A stretch of DNA of 64,000 nucleotides from JAEWWD01 sp964440115. Lineage in GTDB: Bacteria; Bacillota; Clostridia; Christensenellales; CAG-138. How positions within the stretch are numbered: the first letter of the stretch is position 1; the number at the start of each line of letters is the position of its first letter. This document shows positions 25,182 through 34,583 of the stretch, in pieces. The stretch lies in contig CAYTPV010000004.1 of assembly GCA_964440115.1 (NCBI GenBank), positions 333,230-397,229 of the forward strand, in the 5' to 3' direction. The notes beneath the pieces were generated by a model. It was not told the DNA's origin. It made no database searches and worked only from the letters and a program-made list of their open reading frames with translations. Both the position numbers and the translations under genes were made by a program.

Positions 25182-26300
25182 TCACACCGCAAGCTTTACT
25201 AATTTTTCGCTTGCACGATCATAAACATTGAGCTTGTTGGGGTCAATGATCAGGTATACCTTTTCATTGATCTGGTAATCTGCAAGGCCGATCTGTTTGG
25301 AAAGGAATTCGTCGTCGCCAACTGTCAGGGTGACGAGCGTTTCAGAACCTGCGGGCTGGCTTGCATAAATTGTCGCCTCAATCGCGCCGGGTGAAGGCTC
25401 GCGCTCGATATGCACCTGCTCGGGCCTAAGACCGAATACGCAGGGGAACTCTCCAGCAGGAATGGGATTGCAGGTCATATCCTTTTTATCGTACTTATAC
25501 GTGCCGATGGCACAGGTGGCCGTCAGCGTATTGCCGTCGAATGAGGCGGTACCTTCCAGGAAGTTGATGCGCGGGTTTCCGATAAAATCGGCAGCGTTGA
25601 GGTCGATGGGATTCATGTAAAGTTCCATCGGGGTAGCAACCTGCGCCAGTACGCCCTCTGCGAACAGCGCGATTTTTGTGGACATCGTAAGCGCTTCCAC
25701 CTGATCGTGTGTAACGTAGATGATGGTTGTGCCCATTTCGCTGTGTAGGCGCTTGAGCTCTGAACGCATGTCGATGCGCAATTTGGCGTCGAGATTGGAA
25801 AGCGGCTCGTCCAGCAGGAGCAGCTTGGGCTCGGAGGCGATGGCGCGGGCGATTGCAACGCGCTGCTGTTGTCCGCCTGAAAGCTCATTGGGATAACGCT
25901 TTTCAAACTCCGCGATGCGCATGAGCTTGAGTGATTTCTTTACCTTCTGATCAACTTCCTCTTTGGGCAGTTTTTTAATCTTGAGGCCAAACGCCACATT
26001 TTCATAAACGGTCATATGCGGCCAAAGTGCGTAGCTTTGAAATACAAGGTTGAGTTCGCGTTTGCTCGGCTCCTCAAAGTACCCCTCGTCGCAGTTGATG
26101 ACTTCGCGTCCGTCAATATACAATTTGCCGTTCTGAGGTTTTTCCAAGCCGGAAACGACGCGCAGCGTTGTGGTTTTACCGCAGCCGGAAGGCCCCAACA
26201 GCGTCATGAAATCGCCATCCTCGATGACGAGGTTCAAATCCTTGAGTACGTGGTTATCTCCGAAAAATTTATCAATATGCTGTAACTCTATTCTGCTCAT
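25182..26300 (-). CDS. ABC importer ATPase (FbpC/PotA family)
   Basis: Cytoplasmic ATP-binding subunit of 372 residues for the importer encoded on both sides. Walker A is GPSGCGKTT, the signature LSGGQQQR, Walker [13 protein letters not shown] and the switch His in [11 protein letters not shown]-terminal TOBE-type regulatory domain covers about residues 290-365. The gene lies 41 bases upstream of the binding-protein gene and 50 bases downstream of the permease. Canonical in every motif. Confidence 0.93.
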   Translation of the reverse strand: MSRIELQHIDKFFGDNHVLKDLNLVIEDGDFMTLLGPSGCGKTTTLRVVSGLEKPQNGKLYIDGREVINCDEGYFEEPSKRELNLVFQSYALWPHMTVYENVAFGLKIKKLPKEEVDQKVKKSLKLMRIAEFEKRYPNELSGGQQQRVAIARAIASEPKLLLLDEPLSNLDAKLRIDMRSELKRLHSEMGTTIIYVTHDQVEALTMSTKIALFAEGVLAQVATPMELYMNPIDLNAADFIGNPRINFLEGTASFDGNTLTATCAIGTYKYDKKDMTCNPIPAGEFPCVFGLRPEQVHIEREPSPGAIEATIYASQPAGSETLVTLTVGDDEFLSKQIGLADYQINEKVYLIIDPNKLNVYDRASEKLVKLAV

Positions 26301-26350
26301 TGAAATTTCCTCTCTTTCTTTCTGGTAAACGTCCGTTCGTCAATCAGCCA

Positions 26351-28171
26351 TCAACCCCAGCTCTTGCCGATATCGGCTTTGCCGAACTTATGGGCGAGCC
26401 AGTAGCACACGAGCACGAACAGCAGTACGCACACGGAGATAGCGTCAGCCATCTGCGGCAATCCATCGCGTGAGTATGTGAATGCGATATAGGAAAGCGT
26501 ACGGTTCTCGGGCGTCATCAGCAGTATGATCAGGTCCAATTCCTTGGCGATGCTGATAAACACCAGCATAAAGCCCGAAATAAAGCCCTGCTTTGCAAGT
26601 GGGATTATGATTTTCCCCATTCTTCGCCAGAAACTGGCACCTGCGATATCGGCGGCTTCTTCAAGTTCCACGCCGATTTGCATCATGTTCGCGGTACCGG
26701 CGCGGCTTGCGAAGGGGAAGTGCTTTACAACGCTGGCCAGAACAAGCAAAGTAAATGTACCGTACAGGGATGGAATGATTCCGCGAGGTACGCTCCACAT
26801 GGCAAGGTATATGGCGGCGAACGCAATGGAGGGCATAAGATAGGGCACGAATACGAGCTGTTCTGTAAGCTTGCCGTACCATCTTCCACGTCCGCGTGAA
26901 CTGATATATCCAAGGAACTGGCCGCAAAATGCCGTAATGACTGCGGAAACAACGGTCAGCTTGATGGTATTCCATAAGCCGCTGATGAACTCTGGATTTT
27001 TAAATATACCCGGGAAATGAATGGTTTTATTGTAAAAATCCGATTCGCCTATCCAGTTATACAATGTAAGGTTGCTTAGCCCGTATCCTGATCCGGTATG
27101 GATCTGGAAAGTCTCCATCAACAGCAGGAACATTGGCATGAACATGGCAACAAACAAGAATATTCCAAGGAAAATCATCAGAGGCACCTTTGCTTTGCCC
27201 AGCTGCATCTCTGAATGCTTGGTGCCTTTGCCGCCCAGTGTCTCATAAGATTTGCGGGTACCGATAAGCCTCTGATTTGCAAATATTGTACCGGATGCCA
27301 GTACGATGAGCAGCAGCGCCATCGCGTAGCCCAGACCGGCCTGACGATTGTCAATGCAGTCGCTCATTTTCGTAGCTAAGGTAAAATAGCCAATGCGTAA
27401 GCCTAGGTTTGCGGCAACGCCGAATGAACCAACGGACTTGGAAAGTGTCATAATGGTTGCGGAAAGTACGCTCGGCGCTACGAGAGGCAGGGTAATGCTT
27501 TTGAGTATCTGTACTTTGGAAGCGCCTTGAATTTCTCCCATTTCTTCAAGTTCACTGTTTACAGAGCGCAAGGAACTTGAGACCATGATATAAGAGAACG
27601 CGTAATAATGCAGTACCATGACCAATATGATTGCGACCGGGCCATACGCAAGCCAATCTGGAATTTGCATGCCAAGCCCTTCAAGGAAGCCGGGCGCGCC
27701 GCCTCGCGAATTTCGGAAAACCGCCAGCCAGGACAATGCTTTGCACCACGACGGAATCATGTACGGAACGATGATGCCCATGGACAGCCAGCCTTTGCCG
27801 GGCATATCGGAGCGAACCATCAGCCACGCGAGTATCGCGCCGAGCGGTACCGCGATGAGTGCGGTAAAGAAGCCAACAATCAACGAGTTAATCAGCGGCT
27901 TGTACAATACGGCGGAGGAGACATTGCTTGCAAACAACGACTTCCAGTAATACAACGTAAAATCACCCGCGTGGCCATGTACGCGCCGAAGGTCGGTGGC
28001 AGCCAGAGTGAATGTAGTTTTGAGCATTTCGAGTAGGGGGATTACGATCAGCACGATCAGCAGGACGAGGGAAATAAACACGATCATGTTGAACGGATTG
28101 CTCAGAACGCTCCAAATTTGATTCTTCAGCCGTTTCCATGAAAACGGTTTTCGGAAATCCCCTTTTTTCAC
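26351..28171 (-). CDS. ABC importer permease, two fused permease domains (FbpB-like)
   Basis: Inner-membrane protein of about 606 residues containing two BPD_transp_1 permease domains in one chain, as in FbpB, AfuB and ThiP transporters. Two EAA loops that dock to the ATPase are visible, around EMGEIQGASKVQILKSI in the first half and EAADIAGASFWRRMGKI in the second. I chose the GTG at 28171 because AAAGAGG ends seven bases before it; an in-frame GTG at 28207 has no ribosome site. One such protein is enough for a complete transporter with the ATPase and binding protein downstream. Confidence 0.9.
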   Translation of the reverse strand: MKKGDFRKPFSWKRLKNQIWSVLSNPFNMIVFISLVLLIVLIVIPLLEMLKTTFTLAATDLRRVHGHAGDFTLYYWKSLFASNVSSAVLYKPLINSLIVGFFTALIAVPLGAILAWLMVRSDMPGKGWLSMGIIVPYMIPSWCKALSWLAVFRNSRGGAPGFLEGLGMQIPDWLAYGPVAIILVMVLHYYAFSYIMVSSSLRSVNSELEEMGEIQGASKVQILKSITLPLVAPSVLSATIMTLSKSVGSFGVAANLGLRIGYFTLATKMSDCIDNRQAGLGYAMALLLIVLASGTIFANQRLIGTRKSYETLGGKGTKHSEMQLGKAKVPLMIFLGIFLFVAMFMPMFLLLMETFQIHTGSGYGLSNLTLYNWIGESDFYNKTIHFPGIFKNPEFISGLWNTIKLTVVSAVITAFCGQFLGYISSRGRGRWYGKLTEQLVFVPYLMPSIAFAAIYLAMWSVPRGIIPSLYGTFTLLVLASVVKHFPFASRAGTANMMQIGVELEEAADIAGASFWRRMGKIIIPLAKQGFISGFMLVFISIAKELDLIILLMTPENRTLSYIAFTYSRDGLPQMADAISVCVLLFVLVCYWLAHKFGKADIGKSWG

Positions 28172-28209
28172 ACGCACACCTCTTTCTGAATTCTTCGGAC
28201 CGGTCACCG

Positions 28210-28983
28210 CTAGTTGCAGCTACGGTTAAAGTTATGGATGATATCAACAATTTCAGGCAATGATCTGACGATATAATCTGGTTCAAAACCGTTGTCCTGA
28301 AGCTTCTTTTCACGCTCCAGAACATGCGGTTTGGCTTCCGGGTGAAGAATACGGATCATCAGACGCCAGCCCGCGTTGCGTACTCCTATGACGTCTCTGG
28401 AAATGGTGTCGCCGACATACGCCATTTCCTCTTTTTCAAGACCCATAGTTGTGCGGCAGAGTTCAAATATTTTAGGATCCGGCTTGTGGAGTCCGCATAC
28501 GCTGGATAGCAGCACATATTCAAAATATCCGGAGACGCCATATTGACTTAACAATGAGGGGGCTCTGGTGCGCGAAGGCGTGTTGCTTATGATTCCAAGC
28601 CGCATTCCCTGTCTGTACAGGCCATCCATACATTGAAGCACGCCTTCACGGGGAAAGTCATCAATCCTGTCCCTGCACCAGCGCAGGCAGAGCTCTTCCG
28701 CGATTGGGAATATCTGTTCTTCCGTTGCGCCATATTCTTTGAGATAATACTTCGTCCAGGCTTCCACAGCAGGCGCTTCCCGCATAAGCCGTTCATTATC
28801 GGCCTTGCGTAATGCATCGGCCTGCACGAGCTTACGGTCAAACACTTCGGGAGAATCAGAAATGTGCAGACCCTGCTGCCTAAGGAGTTCAATTGTGTCT
28901 GACGCAAATGCAAGCTGCTTTGCCTGAGATGGTGCGGTTGTATGAATCACACCGCCCATATCAAAAACTACCGCTTTGATCAA
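28210..28983 (-). CDS. HAD-superfamily phosphatase (first gene of importer operon)
   Basis: HAD hydrolase of 257 residues with motif I VFDMGGVIHT, motif II GIISNTPSRT, motif III LHKPDPKIF and motif IV YVGDTISRDVIG, all intact. The cap carries the AWTKYYLKEYG segment common to this window's HAD group. It is the first gene after a consensus promoter and LacI-type operator, and its stop lies three bases from the longest possible permease start. Its co-transcription with an importer argues that it dephosphorylates the imported compound. Confidence 0.87.
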   Translation of the reverse strand: MIKAVVFDMGGVIHTTAPSQAKQLAFASDTIELLRQQGLHISDSPEVFDRKLVQADALRKADNERLMREAPAVEAWTKYYLKEYGATEEQIFPIAEELCLRWCRDRIDDFPREGVLQCMDGLYRQGMRLGIISNTPSRTRAPSLLSQYGVSGYFEYVLLSSVCGLHKPDPKIFELCRTTMGLEKEEMAYVGDTISRDVIGVRNAGWRLMIRILHPEAKPHVLEREKKLQDNGFEPDYIVRSLPEIVDIIHNFNRSCN

Positions 28984-29094
28984 AAAGGCACACCCATCTT
29001 TCTGTTGCTTGGTATTATCGACGTTGGATTATTGAGCGTTTTTTGTTGTTGGAATTTAAAACTTCAGCGAACAGTGCTGGCTCTACGAATATTT

Positions 29095-29110
29095 ACGCAA
29101 ACGATTGCGT
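29095..29110. promoter_or_regulatory. LacI-family operator O2
   Basis: ACGCAAACGATTGCGT differs by one base from O1. It is centred about 18 bases downstream of the predicted transcription start of the importer operon, ideal for repression. The rest of the 394-base gap (28984-29377) holds the promoter, one more operator-like site and no convincing gene. Confidence 0.82.
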
Positions 29111-29127
29111 TGCAATGTGATGCAATT

Positions 29128-29156
29128 ATTATATTGCCGTTCATTGGTTCTGTCAA
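29128..29156 (-). promoter_or_regulatory. Consensus sigma-A promoter of the importer operon
   Basis: On the minus strand a perfect TTGACA (29156-29151), a 17-base spacer and a perfect TATAAT (29133-29128). The expected start is near 29121, between the -10 box and operator O2. Such a strong promoter implies tight repression when not needed. Confidence 0.88.
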
Positions 29157-29284
29157 TTACATTTTGTACGGCAAATGCCGCATGTATGCTATATCAACCG
29201 GGTTGCATATAATGATCGCCCAAAGATGGGCTCATCAATTCTGAGGTTGTCATCCGGTTTACAGTATTTAAATATAAGCATCGG

Positions 29285-29300
29285 ACGCATACGTTTGCGC
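29285..29300. promoter_or_regulatory. LacI-type operator-like site O3 (auxiliary)
   Basis: ACGCATACGTTTGCGC keeps the central ACGTTTGCG of O1. It lies 190 bases upstream of O2, centre to centre, behind the promoter. This spacing could allow looping between two bound regulators. It is weaker than O1 and O2. Confidence 0.5.
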
Positions 29301-29377
29301 GGACTGAGTTCAATAAATTCAAATACCGAAGTCTGAGGTATTCCAGCGTGCTGCGGTATATTGCGCACATGATTTTA

Positions 29378-31135
29378 TCAATAAATTTCAAACTGCGAAG
29401 CGTAAAGGCTCGCGTACACGCCGCCCATCCGCATCAATTCCGTATGGGTTCCCTTTTCCACGATATTGCCATGCTCCACAACAAGTATCAGATCGGCCCG
29501 TTCGATGGTGGAAAGCCTGTGCGCAATTACAAAGCAGGTTTTTCCCCGCATAAGCTTTTGCATGGCTTCATTGATCTCAATTTCGGTACTGGTATCCACG
29601 TTGGATGTTGCTTCATCGAGTATGAGCATGTTTGCGTCTATGAGCATAGCCCGAGCGATGGTCAGCAACTGCTTTTGCCCCTTTGAAATGTTTACTCCGC
29701 CGTCGGATACGATTGTGTCGTAACCATCGGGCAGCGAGAGTATGAAATTATGGATTTTTGCGGCTTTGGCCGCTTGGATGACCTGTTCCCGTGTTGCGCC
29801 TTCACTGCCGTATGCTATGTTATCGTGTACGGTACCATGAAACAGCCAGGTATCTTGCAGCACCATGGCGTAGGAAAGACGAAGCTGCTTTCGTACAACA
29901 TCCCGTATATCAGTGCCGTCTACGAGTATGTTGCCGCAGCTGACATCGTAAAACCGCATCAAAAGATTAACGATAGTCGTTTTTCCCGCACCGGTTGGCC
30001 CAACAATCGCTATGAGACTGCCGCTTTTGACGTCAATGGTCAGGTCAGTCAGTATATTCCTGTCTTGTGTATATCCAAACCCAACATCCTTTAACTGTAC
30101 ATCACCGCTGGCGTTCTCAAGATCAACAGCTTCCTCTTTATCCGGCAGTTCCGGTGTTTCGTCAATGAGACGGAATACCCTTTCCGCAGCGGCGACAGCG
30201 GCCTGAATTTCACTGATGATATTGGCCGCCTCCCGGATGGGCCCGGAAAACTTGCGCGAGTATAGAACGAAGGAAGACACGCTGCCCAGCGTCAGCCGCC
30301 CCATCAGGTACAGCAAGGCCCCGAACACGCTGACAAACGAAAGCGACAGGTTGTTTATAAAGTTCACGGACGGCCCTAGTAAACAGCTTTCATAATCGGC
30401 GTGATAATAAGCTTCCACAGCGTCCGTATTACGGGATGCAAAACGGCTGATCATGGCATCTTCGCGGCCATATGCCCGCACGGTTTTCTGGCCGGATATG
30501 CTTTCTTCCGTAAACCCGTTCAGCTTACCAAGTTTCTCTGATCGAAGCCGGAACAGCGGATGTACTCTGCGAATCTGCCTTCTGCTGAAGAGTGTTGATA
30601 TCGGTACTGTCACCAGGAATACACCGGCGAGTAAAGGAGAGATGATGAGAAGCATCACAAAGGAGCCTAACACTGTGATAAAACTCGTACACACCTGAAT
30701 GAGATCGGTGGACAGTGAAGCGTTGACAGTATCGATGTCGTAGCAAATGCGGCTGATTAGATCCCCCGCGGGATGCGTATCAAAGTACTTAACCGGCAAA
30801 TCCACAAGCTTTTGAAAAACCGCCCTGCGCAGATCGCAGGATACTTCCTGACTCAATCGGATCAAGTTAACTGACAGCAGATAGGATAGTATGGATGACA
30901 CAACAAAGCACGCAGCCATCAGCGTGCAATTATAGAACACTGTTGAGAAGTCAACCTTGCCTTTTACTGTACCTATCGCATCAACCGCATGACCGGACAA
31001 AAGGGGAATGGCCAGCTCCAGAAGATTCGAAATGATCATGGCGGAAAAGAGAAGTATCAAAGCCACTCGATGCCTGGCGAGAAACTTCCAAAGCCTAATC
31101 AGAATGGCGCTTTTGTTGACTGGCTTTTGCTTCAT
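29378..31135 (-). CDS. ABC exporter half-transporter, catalytically intact subunit
   Basis: Membrane-spanning half-transporter of 585 residues: six transmembrane helices (about residues 20-310) fused to an ATPase domain. Walker A is GPTGAGKTT, Walker B LILDEATSNVD with the catalytic Glu, and the switch His is in VIAHRLST. The signature is atypical, ISKGQ instead of LSGGQ. The start overlaps the stop of the next gene upstream by four bases (ATGA), and that partner has the complementary defects, so the two form a heterodimer like TM287/288 or BmrCD. The exported substrate is unknown; drugs, lipids or peptides are usual for the family. Confidence 0.92.
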   Translation of the reverse strand: MKQKPVNKSAILIRLWKFLARHRVALILLFSAMIISNLLELAIPLLSGHAVDAIGTVKGKVDFSTVFYNCTLMAACFVVSSILSYLLSVNLIRLSQEVSCDLRRAVFQKLVDLPVKYFDTHPAGDLISRICYDIDTVNASLSTDLIQVCTSFITVLGSFVMLLIISPLLAGVFLVTVPISTLFSRRQIRRVHPLFRLRSEKLGKLNGFTEESISGQKTVRAYGREDAMISRFASRNTDAVEAYYHADYESCLLGPSVNFINNLSLSFVSVFGALLYLMGRLTLGSVSSFVLYSRKFSGPIREAANIISEIQAAVAAAERVFRLIDETPELPDKEEAVDLENASGDVQLKDVGFGYTQDRNILTDLTIDVKSGSLIAIVGPTGAGKTTIVNLLMRFYDVSCGNILVDGTDIRDVVRKQLRLSYAMVLQDTWLFHGTVHDNIAYGSEGATREQVIQAAKAAKIHNFILSLPDGYDTIVSDGGVNISKGQKQLLTIARAMLIDANMLILDEATSNVDTSTEIEINEAMQKLMRGKTCFVIAHRLSTIERADLILVVEHGNIVEKGTHTELMRMGGVYASLYASQFEIY

Positions 31136-32844
31136 GATTGCGCACCCCCCATCTGAACCTGCGCAATTTTCCTGTAGCTTGGGCAGGTTTCCATCAGGTG
31201 GCTGTGTGTACCGGCGCCTTCAATGCACCCATCATCCAGCACGAGTATATAATCTGCATTGCATATGGAACTGACACGCTCTGAGATAATGATCGACGTA
31301 GTATCCGCATGATCCTTACGAATGGCCGCGCGCAGCGCAGCGGTCGTACGGTAGTCAAGCGCGCTCTCTGAATCGTCCAGTATGAGTATATCAGGCTTTC
31401 CCGCCAGCGCCCGTGCTATCAATATGCGCTGTTTTTGGCCGCCGCTGAGGTTAGCGCCGCGGATATCTACGGTATATTCGTAACGATCCGGAAGGTCGTC
31501 GATGAACTCTGCCGCTTGTGCCGCAGAGGCAGCCTGTTCCACCGTTTCCAGCGGGATATGGCGCAGGAATGAAATATTTTCATATATGGTGTCGTTGAGA
31601 AGCACGTCGTTCTGAAATGCGACGCCGAACATATTGGTGAGATCCTCGCGGAGAATACCCTCGATACGGTCGCCGTTGATGCGGATACTGCCGCTGTTAG
31701 CATCATAAAAGCGCATCAACAGGTTGATGAGCGTGGTTTTGCCGCAGCCGGTCGGCCCGATGATGCCCAGCGTTTCTCCGCGCTTGAGGCAGAAGCTGAT
31801 GTCATTGAGGTTATTGCGTTTTCCATTGTACGAGAAATTGACGTGATCAAAACGGATGTGGCAGTCGTCTTCCTGATGGTCCCGCTCGCCTGCGGGCAGA
31901 TCGTCCGGGTAAAGAAGAACTTCCTCTATGCGCTGCGCGGAAGCAGTACCGCGGGACCATAGTGTGAATATCTTTGTAACGGACAGCGTAGCCGTGATAA
32001 TGATGGTGAAGTAGGAAAGAAAAGCAATTATTTTACCAGGCTGCATGAGGCCTTCGTTTACCCGGAAAGCGCCGACTATAATGACAAGCGTCAGCCCAAG
32101 GTTCAGCAGCAATCCCATTGCAGGGTTTGTGACTGCGACCACGCGACCGGCGCGTTTTTCCGCGTCTGCTACGGCCGTATTCGTGGATTCAAAGCGCTTT
32201 TTCTCATATTCGGTCTTGGACAACGCTTTGATGACACGAACCCCAGCAGCGTTTTCCCGGACTACGCGCACCAATCCCTCAATACGTTTCTGCACTTCTC
32301 CGTATATCGGGATGCTTTTTTTCGATACCATCCAAACGATTGCACAAAGCAGGGGAGAGAGGAGCAACTGTATCATAGCCAGCGTGGGTTCGAGCGCAAA
32401 TGATAATGTAATTCCGCCGAGCACCAGCAGCGGCGCCCGCACGCCCAACCGCTGCATTTTATCATAGAGGGCATGGATATTGTAGGTGTCGTTAGTTAAA
32501 CGCGATATGAGCGATGGTACACTAAAGTGATCCATACCGGAAAAGGAAAGGTAGCTGATGCGTGAAAATAGATCATGACGCAGCTTCTGCGTGATTTTCA
32601 TCGATACCTTAGCAGCCATACGGTTTGCCCAAACGTTGAACGTGACGGCGATTGCCGAGCAGGCGACCATAGCGGCGCCATAAAAATAAATCGAGGGGAT
32701 GTCCTTTTTAGGCACAACGTTGTCGATCAAATAAGCCAGCAGCCAGGGAAGAACCAAATCCATCATGGTACCGATAAACTTAATGGTCAGCCCAAAGGAC
32801 ATACGGCCGATATATGGTTTTATATAGCGGGCAATGGTACGCAT
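31132..32844 (-). CDS. ABC exporter half-transporter, degenerate-site subunit
   Basis: Partner half-transporter of about 570 residues with six transmembrane helices and an ATPase domain. It has a canonical signature LSGGQKQR and Walker A GPTGCGKTT. The catalytic Glu after Walker B is Asp (LILDDSESALD), and the switch His is Glu (ISERVSS instead of IAHRLST). It therefore contributes the good signature to the consensus site and the dead half to the degenerate site. The ATG at 32844 has AAAGAGG six bases upstream and is preferred over a GTG at 32880. Its likely promoter is upstream of MgtC or LacI. Confidence 0.9.
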   Translation of the reverse strand: MRTIARYIKPYIGRMSFGLTIKFIGTMMDLVLPWLLAYLIDNVVPKKDIPSIYFYGAAMVACSAIAVTFNVWANRMAAKVSMKITQKLRHDLFSRISYLSFSGMDHFSVPSLISRLTNDTYNIHALYDKMQRLGVRAPLLVLGGITLSFALEPTLAMIQLLLSPLLCAIVWMVSKKSIPIYGEVQKRIEGLVRVVRENAAGVRVIKALSKTEYEKKRFESTNTAVADAEKRAGRVVAVTNPAMGLLLNLGLTLVIIVGAFRVNEGLMQPGKIIAFLSYFTIIITATLSVTKIFTLWSRGTASAQRIEEVLLYPDDLPAGERDHQEDDCHIRFDHVNFSYNGKRNNLNDISFCLKRGETLGIIGPTGCGKTTLINLLMRFYDANSGSIRINGDRIEGILREDLTNMFGVAFQNDVLLNDTIYENISFLRHIPLETVEQAASAAQAAEFIDDLPDRYEYTVDIRGANLSGGQKQRILIARALAGKPDILILDDSESALDYRTTAALRAAIRKDHADTTSIIISERVSSICNADYILVLDDGCIEGAGTHSHLMETCPSYRKIAQVQMGGAQS

Positions 32845-32959
32845 AGGCAACCTCTTTACGCCATTCCGCTCCGTGGACACAATGAAATGCCGCGCAGAGC
32901 GACATTAATTGTGCCGGAAATACGGTCGCGCAATTCGTAATACAGATCTGGTATCGGCC

Positions 32960-33649
32960 TTACAGTTCTTCCATGAAAGACAGGCCGTTGCAGGGGCGTA
33001 TCATTTCCATGATATCTTTATGAGGTCTGCGCTGTTCGGATCGAAGTTTGAAGAATACGCCGATTCCTGGCGTAAACTCGGCTCGGGCTGTTTCATAGTT
33101 GTCGATAATGAGGCCGTTTTTTTCTGCGATTGCAATGAAATCGGATATATTTGAAAGGTTCTCCAATACCACATATAGATGGATGGATTTGGATCGTGCA
33201 ATGTACTTGGTTTCGACGAAGTTGAATATCGTCATCACCAGCACCATGGTGACGGCCATCAGCACAGCGCCGAAATAAAACCCGATACCAATCGCTATGC
33301 CAAGGCACGCGCAGGACCAAAGTCCAGCTGCCGTAGTCAGCCCTTTGATTTGCCGGGTACCTGTCACCAAAATGCTGCCTGCGCCTAAGAAGCCTATTCC
33401 GCTGATAACCTGCGCGCCTAATCGCGCAGTATCCGTACCGCCAAGCCGTTCATGCATATATTGTCCTGTCATCATGATGACGCAGGCGCTCATGCAAACA
33501 AGCATGTATGTTCGAAAACCTGCGGCGCGTCGCTTTTTGGATCTTTCCAGGCCAAGTATGCCTCCGAAGGTAGTGGCAAGCACCATTCTGAGTATGATGG
33601 ACCAGACTGTCAGATCCTGCAAGCCAATCGATTGAATCCAATCAAACAT
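32960..33649 (-). CDS. MgtC/SapB-family membrane protein
   Basis: Membrane protein of 229 residues. The N-terminal MgtC domain has four or five transmembrane helices and the motif GLERSKKRRAAGFRTYML. The C-terminal soluble domain of about 80 residues is ACT-like and ends GLSFMEEL. MgtC-like proteins affect growth at low magnesium and, in some pathogens, ATP synthase and phosphate homeostasis. The start is the ATG at 33649 with GAGGGT before it; the longer frame is unsupported. It follows the PfkB gene by 43 bases. Confidence 0.85.
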   Translation of the reverse strand: MFDWIQSIGLQDLTVWSIILRMVLATTFGGILGLERSKKRRAAGFRTYMLVCMSACVIMMTGQYMHERLGGTDTARLGAQVISGIGFLGAGSILVTGTRQIKGLTTAAGLWSCACLGIAIGIGFYFGAVLMAVTMVLVMTIFNFVETKYIARSKSIHLYVVLENLSNISDFIAIAEKNGLIIDNYETARAEFTPGIGVFFKLRSEQRRPHKDIMEMIRPCNGLSFMEEL

Positions 33650-33692
33650 ACGCGACCCTCCCAGTGATGAAACGGACGACAACATAGGATAA

Positions 33693-34583
33693 TTATTCTT
33701 GGTAGAACTGCCGGATATACTCCGCAACATCCAAGCGGGTTCCCTTAAAGGGCCCCGGTGTTTCCATTTTGAGCGAAACAAGAGCCGCTGCTCGCAGCAG
33801 CGCCGTTGGGATATCGGATGTAAGCCGCTCCGTAATATATCCCGCAAAACAGGTGTCGCCGCGGCCCGTGCGTCCTATGAGGCTGCGGGGCTTGAGCGGG
33901 CAGGTGTAGATTTCTCGTCCGTCATAAACAAGAACTTCCGTGTTGTGCGTGATCATGATTTCCTGAGCGCCCCATTCGTACATGAGCTTTGCGGCCTTAA
34001 CACGGTCGGTGAGGCCGGTGAGTATTTCTGCTTCCGCGGCGTCAGTTTTCAAAAAACGAATGAGGGGGAACATTTCGCGTTTTTCTGCCCAATCGTGAAA
34101 TACCATGGACCCATTTTCATCGCAGCGAAGCATACATTGCACGTCTACCGCTGCCATGGCTTTCTTCGAAGCGTATTCCACGATTTCATTGCCCAGATCG
34201 CCGCGCATCAGGCCGGCAACATGATAAATGGATGCGTCCACATCCGGAATTTCTTCTATTAGGTAAGGATCAATGCGGCTGATGGCGGTGCAGGTGCGCC
34301 GCTCGCGGTCAGCAGTATGGTAGATATTCTGAATAGAGGTGCTGCTGGGGCTGCTCAGAGGAAACACAGTTACGTTTGCGGCATCTGCGAACAATTCTTT
34401 AACATCCATATCCGCAGGGTTGGCCTTGGGCAGAACAGCTACGCGATGCCCCATACCGGAAGCGGCGTATCCGGAATATACGACCGCACCGCCGATCGGG
34501 CGTATGGTCGTGCCGTCGTAATCGGTATTCACATCCAAAGAGGGCTGGCCGAGTATAAAGGTATCGAATGCGTGCTGTTTCAT
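33693..34583 (-). CDS. PfkB-family carbohydrate kinase
   Basis: Ribokinase-fold sugar kinase of 296 residues. Motif 1 is the glycine pair in RPIGGAVVYSGYAAS near residue 30. Motif 2 is GRTGRGDTCFAGY (237-249), with Asp243 as catalytic base and GRG as anion hole. The lid region is short, so a small monosaccharide, nucleoside or polyol is expected. The ATG overlaps the stop of the PHP gene by four bases (ATGA at 34583) with GGAGG upstream. The order LacI, PHP phosphoesterase, sugar kinase suggests that a dephosphorylated sugar is rephosphorylated at another position. Confidence 0.85.
   Translation of the reverse strand: MKQHAFDTFILGQPSLDVNTDYDGTTIRPIGGAVVYSGYAASGMGHRVAVLPKANPADMDVKELFADAANVTVFPLSSPSSTSIQNIYHTADRERRTCTAISRIDPYLIEEIPDVDASIYHVAGLMRGDLGNEIVEYASKKAMAAVDVQCMLRCDENGSMVFHDWAEKREMFPLIRFLKTDAAEAEILTGLTDRVKAAKLMYEWGAQEIMITHNTEVLVYDGREIYTCPLKPRSLIGRTGRGDTCFAGYITERLTSDIPTALLRAAALVSLKMETPGPFKGTRLDVAEYIRQFYQE

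Noticed and set aside
23774..25231. A 485-codon plus-strand open frame
   Set aside because: It is the exact antisense of the importer binding-protein gene, has no ribosome site and reads as Val/Gly-rich filler. The minus-strand frame has a signal peptide and family motifs.
34371..34381. Half-site TACGTTTGCGG
   Set aside because: Inside the PfkB coding sequence with no left half; expected by chance.
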